This document shows, piece by piece, positions 9,408 through 20,055 of a DNA stretch of 26,581 nt. The translations under genes and the position numbers were made by a program. Under the pieces are notes generated by a model. It was not told the DNA's origin. It did not search any database and was given only the letters and a program-made list of their open reading frames with translations. Position 1 is the first letter of the stretch. Each line of letters opens with the position of its first letter. Location: positions 1,252,467 to 1,279,047 of the forward strand of contig MNCI01001825.1 of the NCBI GenBank assembly GCA_015680685.1, in the 5' to 3' direction. Source of the DNA: Gnetum montanum (Eukaryota; Streptophyta; Gnetopsida; Gnetales; Gnetaceae).

Positions 9408-12400
9408 AATTTTAGCATTGTCATATGGTCGCATTTGAGTGAGCAGCTGACTCATGATATTGTTGAGACCATGTTGCCTGGCTCAACACAAGGCATGCTA
9501 GCCTTCATTGTTGACATAGACGAGGGACTATATATAGTTGATGGAGATGCTCCTGAAGGTCCTAGATCTACACATCCTTTGACCCGTGTGTGGAGATTTC
9601 CATCTTGTAGCAATTACAACAGTAGTAACACTCTTTTTCTAGCTTTCTGTGTGCATACATTGTTCCAAAATCCGCTTGGAACAATGTACAAAGTGGATAG
9701 GTATGCTCTTTTATACGTATCTTAACTTTGGTTCCTTTAACATTACATCATTGTTTATGTATGAATACTTGTTCCTTCGCAGGCCCCATGTTGATGAGCA
9801 TGGATTGCATGAGGATGATAGTGGACTTGCCTTAGCACGCACAGCCTTGGAGGCATTCATGATGGACCCTTCTCTTTGTGCTACGATGCTATATTAGACC
9901 AAGGATGCTATTGTCAATTATCCTAGGAAATTCTCCAGGGCCTTTGAACATTGTCAAGTTCATGGTTGGCTGCATGAGGATTGGTCTCCTGATGGGCCCA
10001 TTTTTCCTCAAATATTTGATCTTGCACCAAGTGTGCCTACTCCATTTGCTAATGGTAAATGGTTGTGTTCCAGGCTTGGTTTTCATTTTTGTTACATTAT
10101 TGCTTATCATACTCTTAATTTTTTCTCAAGGTCTCCTTTGTCTTTTCTATAGCAACCGTTTCCCTTGATGAGGTTACCATCGTATCCAGGCGCACTGAGG
10201 CCACTCTCTTTATGAAGTTTGGAGAGACAGAGGAGTCACAACGGTGGCCGCACAAGAAGGCACCTAAACAAATCATTAGCCGTCTTACCAATGCGGGCTT
10301 GATGGACCTATTTAGTTCCTTGACTCCTANCAGCAACCGTTTCCCTTGATGAGATTACCATTGTATCTGGGTGCACTGAGGCCACTCTCTTTATGAAGTT
10401 TGGAGAGACAGAGGAGTCACAACGGTGGCTACATAAGAAGGCACCTAAACAAATCATTAGTCATCTTACCAATGCGGGCTTGATGGACCTATTTAGTTCC
10501 TTTAATCCTAACGTTCCTGTGACTAAAATGGTTTCTATTCTTGACTCTTTTAATGATGATGTCTCCTATTTTACTACACGAGTTCAAGGAGTTAAGGTGT
10601 CATTCCACCTAACTGCTAAATTCTTTTCTGATCTTTTCAGTGTACCAGTAGATGGTGCTAAGGTGGTGGTGGATAAAGCAACTAAAGAGGGCCGTGTGAT
10701 CAAGGAACTTGAAGACTAGCTAGGTGTATGATGGGGTCCTAATGGTTTTGCCATGCAAGCTAATACTTGCTCGATGGAGGTAAATTTTCTATACCTTCTC
10801 TTTAGGGCATGCGCGTTCCCTAAGTTTCTTTCTGAAGTAAGAAGTCTTGGGGTTGAGTTTGCACATGTTATGCACTCAGTCTTAGAGACTGGTATGAGCT
10901 ACAATTGGGCACAGTTCCTTGGATTAGGTCTCCATGAAGAGATCATCAGGCTACATTTCAATGTTGATGCTAAATCCCACTTTACTTTTACCTTTTTCAT
11001 GGGCTATCTTCGTAGGTTTGCTGAGTTCTTAGTGGTCTATGAAGATAACCATTATGTGTTAATGGATCGTTCAAAGTTGTCTCGCCCCTGGATCTGTCAT
11101 CTATTTAACATGACTAGATCCCAAGATCCACCCGAAGGCATCGAAGAATCAGTCTCCATCACAACATGGGGTGCGGTCAGTCATTCCCACCATTCGCGTG
11201 ATAGCTTGGAGTTGGAACCACCTAAATTGCATAAAAATATTAGGAGAGCTGAGCACTTGATTCAAGAGACCATCGGGAAGGCCAAGTCTAAGGTGAGAAG
11301 GGCCGAGTGTTCAAGGGAACCTGCTATGGAGGCAAGACCACTGAGAGTGAAGAGGATCCGATTCATCTTGCTAGGAGTAGGTAAGTATTTTTACTTTAAG
11401 TGTTTTTATCGCTTTTTGAATTTATTTGCTTGCTTAAGTATGTATACCTATTATGTCATGCTAACTTTAGATTTATTGGTGCTAATAAAGGATACCCCTG
11501 AGAGGGAAAGGGAAGAGTTGGCTCCAATGGGTGAGCCTGAAATGGTTATCACTAGGCTAAATGAAGAGGAGGAAATGAGAGAAGAAGTAGCTAAGGATAT
11601 TCCCATCTTACGGAGAGAGGATGAAACAGATGCCATGGAAGTAACACTTGCTGAGGCTTTAGATGCCCTTAAGCATTCAAGCAAGAAGAAAGGTGTTTTT
11701 GACAACTTCTTTGATGGGTCTCTACACCTTGGTGATCTGTCTGAGCTAACCAACAAAGGGCTCATTGGTATGTTTTGTTAGTATGATTCACATTTCATAC
11801 TTCTTAGCTTTGTACATTGTTTTGATTATCATGACTCTTCCTAACATTAGACGAGGATGCTGAAGCACCTAAAGCACATGCATCTTAGGTGGATGTGTCG
11901 GAGTTACAAGCCCCGGTTGAGATGCCTTCCCATGTAGATTTAACATCCAATGGTCAATTGAGGCTGTGGCCTGAGATGCCTAATAAAGCATACTTTGTTA
12001 TGAGCATCGTCAACAATGTTGTTGCTCATCTGCAACAGGCTCATCCTAAATTAGATGTGTACTTTATACCAAATACTTGAGCTCATTGTGCTTTTGCACC
12101 TATTAGCAATCTCTTATTAGCTCATATGTATGATGTTTGTACTTGTAGGTGCAAAGCTACAACGGAGTCCTTCCGAGGCCATCCATATTGATGGTCTCCC
12201 TAAATTTCCCAATGATATTGAGCAGATCCCAAGAGGGATTTATGATGCAGTTTTGGGTTATGTTGTTCTGAATGCCAAGTCTCTCTAGACCCATAGACGC
12301 TCAATTGAACACTTATGGCATGAAGGTCAATCATTGAAGGAAAATTTGGCAAAGGTAACAGAGGAGAGGAATGACTTGCAAGCCTATTATGATTTTGCCT

Positions 12401-13270
12401 TTGCTAGATTGGCCAGTGATAGTGCCTAGCATACGTCAGAGATCACCTATGCACATTATTGGATAATCTTAAATAGCAAGGTGCAGAAAACTCAAGATTT
12501 GGCCAAACAGAGGGCCCAGATGGATTTATTGAATAGGAAATGCCATGAATAGAATTCCTTTGCATCCAAAGTACATAAATGGGGCCAGGATTAGAAATAT
12601 CATAAGCATTAATACAAGAAATGGTTGAAAGAGGAATCAATTGAACGTCATCGGTTGGAGATGTTTGTCGAAGGGTTAGGATTGCACTCTTCTTATGACA
12701 AGTTTGTTGAGTGTACGAAAGTCGAGGGGTATCCTGAGAGATCCATTACCACTACCTTTGGGGAAGCTTCAACAAGTATGTTTTCTCTTGAGTACCCTTC
12801 CTGGACTTCAGTGGACAAGGGTAAAACCTTAGCCAATATTGACCTCAGACTTGAGAAAGACTAGGCATGCATGCCCAAAGAAGAGATTCTATGATGCCTG
12901 GAAGCTAATCTCAAGCCTTCCTCACCTATGAGTGTTTTAGTCCTATATTGTTTTATTGCTTTTAGTCATCATTTTTTTGTTTTATTTTAGTGTTTTTCCC
13001 TTTCAATCTATTTGTTTATGTTTACTTATTTTGTTGTTTTTTTTCATAGGGATATGGTGATGAGGCTGGCCACAATGGGATTGGAGTTGATGACGTAGAG
13101 GAGTTTGGGGACTAGCCCCCTTCTAATACTAATGCATAATTTGGCTTGTTAGTCTTATCAATCTTTTCAATTTTTCTTTTTTTTTGTCATAGGGATATGG
13201 TGGTGAGGTTGGTCCTAATGGGACGGGAGCTGATGATGTAGAGGAGTTTGGGGACCCGCCCCCTCCTAAT
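9408..13270 (+). pseudogene. multi-exon gene antisense to element 1, function unknown
   Basis: Exon blocks in a consistent frame are joined across good splice sites: exon to 9700 (TTTATAG acceptor before 9408), intron 9701-9782 (GTATGC to TTCGCAG), exon 9783-10054, intron 10055-10152 (GTAAAT to TTCTATAG), long exon 10153-11377/80, intron to 11490 (GTAAGT to AATAAAG), exon to 11767, intron 11768-11850 (GTATGT to ACATTAG), exon from 11851, intron ending 12148, exon 12149 to about 12940, then last exon(s) from 13050 and 13193 ending in DVEEFGDPPPPNTNA. Phases match at the first, second and fourth introns. The middle (KAPKQIISHLTNAGLMDLF, FHLTAKFFSDLFSVPVDGAK) faintly resembles plant mobile domain or plant transposon-protein families; the later part is Glu/Lys-rich and may be coiled coil. 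About nine in-frame stops, mostly TAG where CAG is likely. I cannot name the product; the 5' end is uncertain and may include 9290-9355. Confidence 0.65.
10153..10510. repeat. 177 bp duplication around a single N
   Basis: The block 10153-10329 (CAACCGTTTCCC to CTCCTA) is repeated as 10334-10510, separated by an N at 10330. About a dozen of 177 bases differ, mostly C/T or G/A. It lies in the antisense gene exon and would repeat FMKFGETEESQRW. An unmerged contig overlap, perhaps between different copies of the element family, explains it better than a real duplication. Confidence 0.8.
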
Positions 13271-13330
13271 ACTAATGCATAATTTGGCTTGTTAGTCTTA
13301 TCAGTCTTTTCAGTTTTTTTTTTAGTTTTC
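13045..13330 (+). repeat. 143 bp tandem duplication of the last exon
   Basis: CATAGGGATATGG occurs at 13045 and 13188. Each unit has a T-rich tract, an AG acceptor, an exon coding GYGGEVGPNGTGADDVEEFGD or its relative (28-29 codons), a stop, and the trailer TGCATAATTTGGCTTGTTAG. The first unit has a TAG in the frame after EEFGD; the second reads through to PPPPNTNA then TAA. The differences between units include several third-position changes. Confidence 0.8.
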
Positions 13331-13814
13331 TGGCTAGTTTTTTTGTTTTTGGAATGTGTGAGGACAGATGTAACATGATCATGGTGTAATATGTCATCAT
13401 CTTATTACAATGTTAACACTCTGTATTATATATATTTATATATTTTGTTTTACTTTTTTAAGTTTATTTGTAAACGTAAATGTAAACTGGAATCGTGACT
13501 AGTAAACATAAGATAAACGGAAATTACAATTTGCAAAATGTAAACGATAATGATGTAGCAAGATTTTGGTAAACTGGTAATGTGTTGTGCTCTAGTTTAA
13601 GGCCATTTTGGGCCATGTGTATTAGTTTAAAGTCATGATGGACTATTGCATCTCTATCAAAGAAAGGAAGGAGATTGTAGTTGTTTCAATGAATTTAAAA
13701 GAACCGGCCATTTCTGGCCGTGGCTAGTTTAATGTCATTGCGGATGTTTGGTAGTTTAACATCATTCTAGACACATGATGGTTCATCTTAGTTTTTGATC
13801 TATTTCTTTAATTT
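13331..13814. other. right part of the gag-pro/pol spacer
   Basis: T-rich then A-rich sequence with several TAAACGTAAA-like words (13470-13550), followed at 13598-13760 by degenerate AGTTTAAAGTCATGATGGAC and TAGTTTAACATCATTC units related to the array at 4020-4215. No gene. No strong minus-strand splice donor for the proposed spacer intron is evident here. Confidence 0.6.
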
Positions 13815-15062
13815 TCATAATTTTCTATGAAGGGTGGGATGTGTAGGCATGATCTTGTACTTGCCATCCCCCTCGTTGTATATGTCAAAGGTTAGTTTTG
13901 ACCAAGAGACATCTGCGGGAATGGCTCCTATGTCTGCATCTTCTGATGCTTCTTCTATTTTAGGAAGGTCATGGGTTGGAGATTGACCAATGTCTAGGTT
14001 TTCTCTAGTGGTGTCTTGTCTAGGTTCAAAGAGTTCAACCTCTGACCCTTGGTTTGTTCCTACATGTGAGGAAGTAAGTGATGTTGCCGCATCCCCTTGT
14101 ATGATGATTTCACCATCCTCATAAGGTAGGTGAATCTCTTGATGGATCGATGAGGATACGGCTTTTAGTTGAGCTAACCAAGGCCATCCCAAAATCAAAT
14201 TGAACCCTGACATCTCATCCACAACTACGAATTCGGCCGATGTGTGAAACTGGTCCTCGGCTATGAAATCCAAGGTAACTATGCCTTTTACAATAACACA
14301 GGAACCACTAAAAGATTTCAAGAATGATGTTGTCATTGGCTGTATTTGATCTACGAGGCCCAGTTGTTCAATGACAGGGAAAGGTATTACATTTGTTGTC
14401 ACTCCGTCATCAACATGCACCCTATGTATCTTAAATTGGTTAATTTGTATTGTTATAAACATAGGGGCGATAGTGACCTCTCCCATTTTTTCATCTCGTT
14501 TAATGTCATTGGCATGAAATCCTAGAGATGTGGACCTCGATTCCTGATGTGGAGACAATACGGCATAAATAGATGATTCATTTGTAGGAAGGTCTTCACT
14601 AACAGGGATTGAAGTCAACATACGCACTAGAGCTTCCCGATGTACCAAGGAGGTCATTACCAGGTCATATAGGCTTAAAGAGGTGTTCTTTTGTTTTAAG
14701 GCCTGTGTAACCTGGGTCAAGGAATTGGCCAAGTCTTTTCTATTTGGAATGTTTTTATCTATTAAGACTTGATCCATTTGACCCAACATTTGTATCTCTT
14801 GCAGAAGAGTTTTTGTATTATTAACTACAGCTGTTAGGTTTGGGACACTAGACACTCTCGAGTTCTTGTCTTGATGACTCGTGCTAGGCTGATCAATAAC
14901 TAGAATCATAGGGATAGCATTCAGTGGTGTGGGTTTTGGTGGTCCCAACTCATGACCATAACGTTCTTTTCCCAGACGTTCCCTAGTCAGTCTATCAGCA
15001 AGGTGTTCTTGCAAGGGTCGCGGGGGAACTGTTGGGGGTTGCATGTTGAGATGTTTCGACAT
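13815..15062 (-). CDS. protease-containing segment of gag-pro (open, 415 codons)
   Basis: The only long uninterrupted part of the polyprotein. The retropepsin active site region reads VHVDDGVTTNVIPF (about 14385-14430), with DDG where D-S/T/G-G is usual; then SGSCVIVKGIVTLDF, FNLILGWPWLAQLKAVSSSIHQ (ILGRPWL in relatives). Upstream 190 residues are the gag-pro linker. It ends PTHPTLHRKL and stops well before RT, unlike single-ORF gypsy elements. The ATG at 15062 is internal to the frame and is not a real start. Probably processed the polyprotein when the family was active. Confidence 0.8.
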   Translation of the reverse strand: MSKHLNMQPPTVPPRPLQEHLADRLTRERLGKERYGHELGPPKPTPLNAIPMILVIDQPSTSHQDKNSRVSSVPNLTAVVNNTKTLLQEIQMLGQMDQVLIDKNIPNRKDLANSLTQVTQALKQKNTSLSLYDLVMTSLVHREALVRMLTSIPVSEDLPTNESSIYAVLSPHQESRSTSLGFHANDIKRDEKMGEVTIAPMFITIQINQFKIHRVHVDDGVTTNVIPFPVIEQLGLVDQIQPMTTSFLKSFSGSCVIVKGIVTLDFIAEDQFHTSAEFVVVDEMSGFNLILGWPWLAQLKAVSSSIHQEIHLPYEDGEIIIQGDAATSLTSSHVGTNQGSEVELFEPRQDTTRENLDIGQSPTHDLPKIEEASEDADIGAIPADVSWSKLTFDIYNEGDGKYKIMPTHPTLHRKL

Positions 15063-17543
15063 CCGGATTACAAATGGAGTGGGTTGAGTTTGTGATGGGA
15101 GGTTTGCTATTGCAACCGCAGGGTGTACTCGGATGACGAATGGTTTTCGCGGTGTAGGAGGTGTATGTGTGGAAAAAGGAGCTTATGGAGGTGTTAGCAT
15201 AGACATGGTTTCGGTGGGCACATGAATCACAAAAGGCTTTCATGGGATGTCTTGTTCATTGTCGACATGGATGGTGTTAATCACATAGTGCGACTCTTTG
15301 GTGTTAAGAGAATCTTTGTAGACCCCCATAGGCTAATTTTGAGGTCTTACTGGGTTGGCTTCATCAAATACTATCTCACCTCTATCAATCATACGTTGTA
15401 TGTCTTGTTTTAGGGTGAAGCAGTAATCGATTCCATGTCCACATCATTGGTAATACTCATAGAATCTGTCTAACCTAAAACCTCTTGGAACAGGGGGTTC
15501 ATTAACTATTGCCAATGTTGGGTTTTTAATCAACTCATAGTATCGGTCATGTTTTTGAGATGCTGCAGGAGACATTTGTTTATGTTAAATCAACCTAGCC
15601 TTTAGAAGCTAGTTCAGTAGTTGTGAAGGCTTCATGGATAAGGGTGTGTACTGGGTAGGGTCTTTTCGTTTGAAGGTACAAGTATGACTCATGTTAGTAG
15701 TTTTGGTAGAGGAGGGTTCAGGTGTAGGTGTAGGAGTGGTTTTTTAGTGACTAGTGGGGGCGGCGAGTTGTTTCCCTTTCTACCTTGCATTGTTGGATCA
15801 AAATGTCTCTACCACTGCTACGACTGTTGTTTTAGACTTGTCTTTATCTTTCTTTGTATGTTGGCTTTTGAAAGTTAGGTAAGCTAGGTCATGACTTGTC
15901 TATGCTACTTCTTCTATGTTTTTGATTTGGACAAATTCTTGAATCAAAGTACGAGCATTTAGATAATAGAGTTTTGATTTAACAAAATCATTCACGGCAC
16001 CTTTGAGGATTGTAAGTAAATACGTTTCTAGGATAGGCTCATGAAGTTCGTTAAGGGCAGCGCACCATCTTTGGATGAAATTTTGTACGGGCTCTAATGG
16101 TGCTTGTTTTATTTGGATTTGACTATCTAGTGTGGCTTCAGGCTTCAATTTATTCTTAAAACAGGTAAAAAATTGATGTAACAAATCCTCTAGAGAGGAT
16201 CTGGAGTTACGCGGTAGGGCTCAGTACCAGTCTAAGGCTTTTCCCGTTAAGGACATGGTGAACACACACAAGATTGCATGAGGCCAGGCTTGAAGTAATA
16301 GACACTCTAATCGAAATGTCACTAGGTGAGAATTTGGATCTCCCTCTCCATTATATTTGGTTAGTTGCGACAATAAAATTTCTTTTGGTAAAGTCAATGA
16401 TGGCACTGAAGAGCTAATCAGATCATCTTGGTAGAAGTACAACACCTTGACTTCATCGGTTAACACTTGCAACATCTTTCTAGCAACTGCCCATTCTTGA
16501 GCACTAAGTGGACTGGTTGGTTGGTTAGATTACACGTGGTGATAGTTAGATTGTTGCATGATTTGTGGGAAAAATGACTACTGGGTTGTTGATGGTTGTA
16601 TTTAAGCGACATTAATAGATGGGACTGTAATGGGTGGTATGCTGTAGTGAGTAGGTTGATGTTGTTGTATGATAGGTATGGGCCACTACCCGGTTATAAG
16701 TTGTGAGGAAACACCCTGAACCTATTGAGTTGAAGTTGTGAAAGGTGTTTCTTGGATTTGCACTCGTGGTATGTAATGGGTGGATGTAGAAGTGGGTATC
16801 ACAGATGGCATCCCAATTATTTCAAGTCAGAAGGTCACTCCTATATTAGCTTGAGAGGAGAGTTGTTGGGATTGTACTTAATAGAGAGAGAGTAATGTGG
16901 TGATCGGAGGAATAACAGAGATGGACGTATTGAATTGGGCATTGGTCATAGAGAACGCAGGAATGGAGATGGATGCTTCTTGTTGAGAAATAACTGCTTG
17001 AGTGCTTATAAATGCATGAGGGGGCATAGTCTCTCCCACGAAAGGGTGGAACAATGGGTTTGCATAGGCATGAGGACTAAGAGTGTAGTACGAATCCCCA
17101 TGTTCAGACTGAGTCGCAAAATCATCTTCCTCATCTTTATTTTGAGGCTCTACTGTGGGTTGCTGCAAGGTTTGATTCCTTACCATGAGGAGCTGGGATA
17201 TGAGTTCATGATGGGATTCAGAGAGGGGGATGACATCATATGGTGAAGGAGTAAAGTTATGGCCCCCCTTATGGATGAGTTCATAATGGAATTTTACTTC
17301 CATTCTCATGCGATCAATGGGCAGGTTAGCTTGGATTTTTACATAGATGAAGTTGTACTATTTTAGGGTAAGAATTGTATAAGTGGGATCCTTGCCTTGT
17401 ATCCTAAGTGACCAGCGATTTGGCCCTTAAGGATTCATTTCTCCAATAGTGACTATGGGTTTAGTTGCAGTCACAAGATTCAAGATTTCAGCACTAAAGT
17501 CAAAAACTGATAGTCCTACTACGTTGATTTGGGAAGATTCCAT
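13815..17543 (-). pseudogene. gag-protease of element 1
   Basis: One minus-strand frame of about 1,240 codons from ATG 17543 (MESSQINVVGL) to TGA at 13815, interrupted by about twenty stops upstream of 15062, most fitting CAA/CAG/CGA/TGG to stop transitions. Gag capsid region (retrotransposon gag family) lies at about 16420-15930: SLTGKALDWY, a TGA where TGG is expected, ALPRNS, LEDLLHQFF, PVQNFIQRWCAALNEL. A degenerate zinc knuckle, YYQ*CGHGIDYCFTLK, is near 15430-15470. The N-terminal 350 residues are family-specific and Pro/Gln-rich. The shared frame implies one Gag-Pro polyprotein. I chose 17543 because similarity to a coding pattern extends there through two stops, and no ATG further upstream continues it. 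Confidence 0.85.
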
Positions 17544-18018
17544 GTGTGTAACTGGCTTGACTAGATGAATGTGTGTAAGTAGCATATCCAAGCTAAGGTT
17601 GAGCAAGCCATGTGTGAACGTTAGCGTGAGCGCAACCTAGACGTGCGTATGCTAGCTTGTGCACACTGTGTGCAAGCATAGCGTATATGTAGCATAAGTA
17701 CAATGTGGCATAGCATGAGTGTGTGGTGTGCATGCACAGCATGTGTACGCCAAACGTGTGTAGTAGTTTATGTACGCTGTGTTGGATTTTGCAGCATGTG
17801 TACTCTATGCTGGGTTTTGCAGTGTGTGTACGCTGCACTTAATATTTTCAATAGCAGTTGCAAAAATTACGGTATTGGCAGCAGTGTAAGAGTGTTACGA
17901 GGATTTAATTCAATTATAAATAGATTGGTATGGTTTAAGAAAATTTTGTTCTGCATCTGATCCGCACCCACGCGAAGGGCAAAAAAATCAACATTTTATC
18001 ATGATGGAAAACAAGATT
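17544..18018 (-). other. 5' leader of element 1
   Basis: Lies between the 5' LTR and the gag start. The stretch 17590-17840 is rich in TGTGTACGC, GCGTGAGC and GCATGTGTAC words, giving spurious frames on both strands. About 17845-18010 is AT-rich. No coding sequence recognised. Confidence 0.65.
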
Positions 18019-18036
18019 GCCCTCCTTCTAGCACTA
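18019..18036 (-). promoter_or_regulatory. candidate primer binding site of element 1
   Basis: Five bases inside the 5' LTR the minus strand reads TAGTGCTAGAAGGAGGGC. A primer site should start TGG; here the second base is A, the same kind of change that turned the LTR terminal TG into TA at 18042. I could not match it to a specific tRNA from memory. Confidence 0.35.
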
Positions 18037-18571
18037 ATTTCTATACCATTCGAAATCATCAGCGTAAGGCTAGAGGAAAATGAACGCCAAAAGATCTCCA
18101 AAGAGATACAGCTGACCTTGCCTTCGAGTGAGGGAAAGTTGGAAAAAAAATGAAGATAGGATGCCTTAGATGGTCTGCACGTAAATCAACCAAGGACTCT
18201 CCCAAGCATACGCTATGGCTGGCACTGGGGTTATCGCCACGAAATGTAAAATAGAGAGCATAATGCAACGGAACGTGAACATGAAATATAACGTGTAAAC
18301 ATAAACAAAATGTATGCAAAAACATACAATGAAATGGGATAATGCAAACAATGAACTAAAATAGCACAATAGAAGGTAAAATGAACTATGTTGTATTAAT
18401 TAACAAGATGTGCACTGGTCAAAATGTAGTTGCATTGCAAGTCGAACTTTAAGCTCCGATGTGAGGTGTTTGTGATGTGTTTGCAGGTGCTGGGGATCAC
18501 ATGCATCCGAGCTCAAGATTGCTGGTTTTCTTTCTCCAAATTGCCAACCCCATTTATGTCAATGAACAGGG

Positions 18572-18579
18572 TATTTATA
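18572..18579 (-). promoter_or_regulatory. TATA box in 5' LTR
   Basis: The minus strand reads TATAAATA, conserved with 1307-1314. It would start the element transcript at about 18540, leaving roughly 500 bp of R and U5 before the leader. Conservation between LTRs alone does not prove function. Confidence 0.6.
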
Positions 18580-18899
18580 CATTTTTCTAGGCTCAAGAGT
18601 AGGATTCATCAATGAGGTCAATGGCTATGAGATAAGAGAAAAATGGATCGTGTGACAAGTGTTCGATGCATAGCTGTGTGTGAACTGGACGTATGTAGGT
18701 AGACTATGCTCTAGACTGGTTCCACTGTATCTTACAATCTATTTTAGCTTTTGCAATTTGTAGCGTAAGAGCTTGAACAACTCAAAAATATGAAAAATTT
18801 ACAATGACTGATAATGTACAACAAGAGCATTTGCATCTGGCTCACTTGGAATTTCTAAATCTATGAACCGACTACTATTGAAAGTGTTTTTACTTCATC

Positions 18900-20055
18900 A
18901 AGGCTACCAACATGATTTGATCTTGTCCTGGCATGCTCTCAACATGTGTCTAAAGTGCTTTTTCTTGGTCGTGACTAGTACTTAGGCTGGACTCATGTTG
19001 CCAGTGTGACCTCAGCGTCACTTAACCATGACTGACCAAAAATGATGCATTTTGCATCAAAATTCCACCTTTAAGACTTGTTTTTGAAGTGTAACTGCTA
19101 CTTGACCTTGAGGAAATCCTACATGTTTAATTTGAACCTATTTGTGCTTGGATTTAGGCCACTTTTGGTAGCTCACACTGGGCTCATGCTGTTAGCGTGA
19201 TCTCAGCATGACCTCAACATGACCTCAACGTGACTTGGGCGTGAGCAAGATGGGATGGTACATTTCACACCAAATCTTGGTCTTTGAGACCTGTCTTTCA
19301 AGTGTAACTACTGCCTGACCTTGGGGACATCCTTCATGTTTAATTTGAACCTGTCTGTGCTTGGATTTAGGCCACTCTTGGTAGCTCATGCTGGGCTCAC
19401 GCTGTCAGCGTGACCTCAGCATGACCTGGGCGTGAGTGCTAAAAATGGTGTATTTTTGGACTTGAAATTAGAATTATGAGGGTTGGGACCTAAATAAATC
19501 ATTAGTGGACCTCAAGGGGGCCTTGTACCTTCGTAGTCAGGCCATTCTAACACTATTTTGAGGCTATTTTGAATCACTCATGTTGGACTCATGCTGCTAA
19601 CGTGACTTGGGCATGAGCGATGAAAATGAACATTTTTGGAGCTAAAATCTAAAGTTCTAAAGGCTGGGAATTACAATGATCATTAGTGAACTTCAAAGGT
19701 GTCTTGGATTGCTCAAATTCAGATCATTTTAGCTTGATTTTAAGGCTTTGGAAGTTACTCACCCTGTACTCATGATAGACTCATGCTGGCAGCGTGACCT
19801 GGGTGTGACCTCAACGTGAGTGGCAAGATTTGCACAAGTTTGACTTGAAACCTTGGGTTTTGGATGCAAAAACTTGGGGTAATCATCAGTGGGCCCTGAG
19901 GGGGCCTTGTCGGTTCAAAATAGGACTATTTTGACCTGATTTGAGGGCTTTGAAGGTTGCACATGCTACATGCACACTATACGCATGCTGCACATATGCT
20001 GGTAGCGTGACTTAAGCATGGCTTTAGTGTGCATGACAAGATTCATGTAAATTAG
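18900..20055. repeat. degenerate tandem array in U3 of 5' LTR
   Basis: Same array as at 1620-2765, with landmarks at about 18993, 19172, 19386, 19575, 19757 and 19965. The second landmark carries additional GACCTCAACxTGACC units, showing slippage or unequal exchange after insertion. Confidence 0.8.

Noticed and set aside
9529-9536. TATATATA-like word as a promoter for the antisense gene
   Set aside because: It lies inside the first supported exon (coding GLYIVDG), so it is more likely coding sequence than a TATA box.
16935-17246. Plus-strand 103-codon frame opposite gag
   Set aside because: It is the shadow of the minus-strand gag frame, which has much better support.
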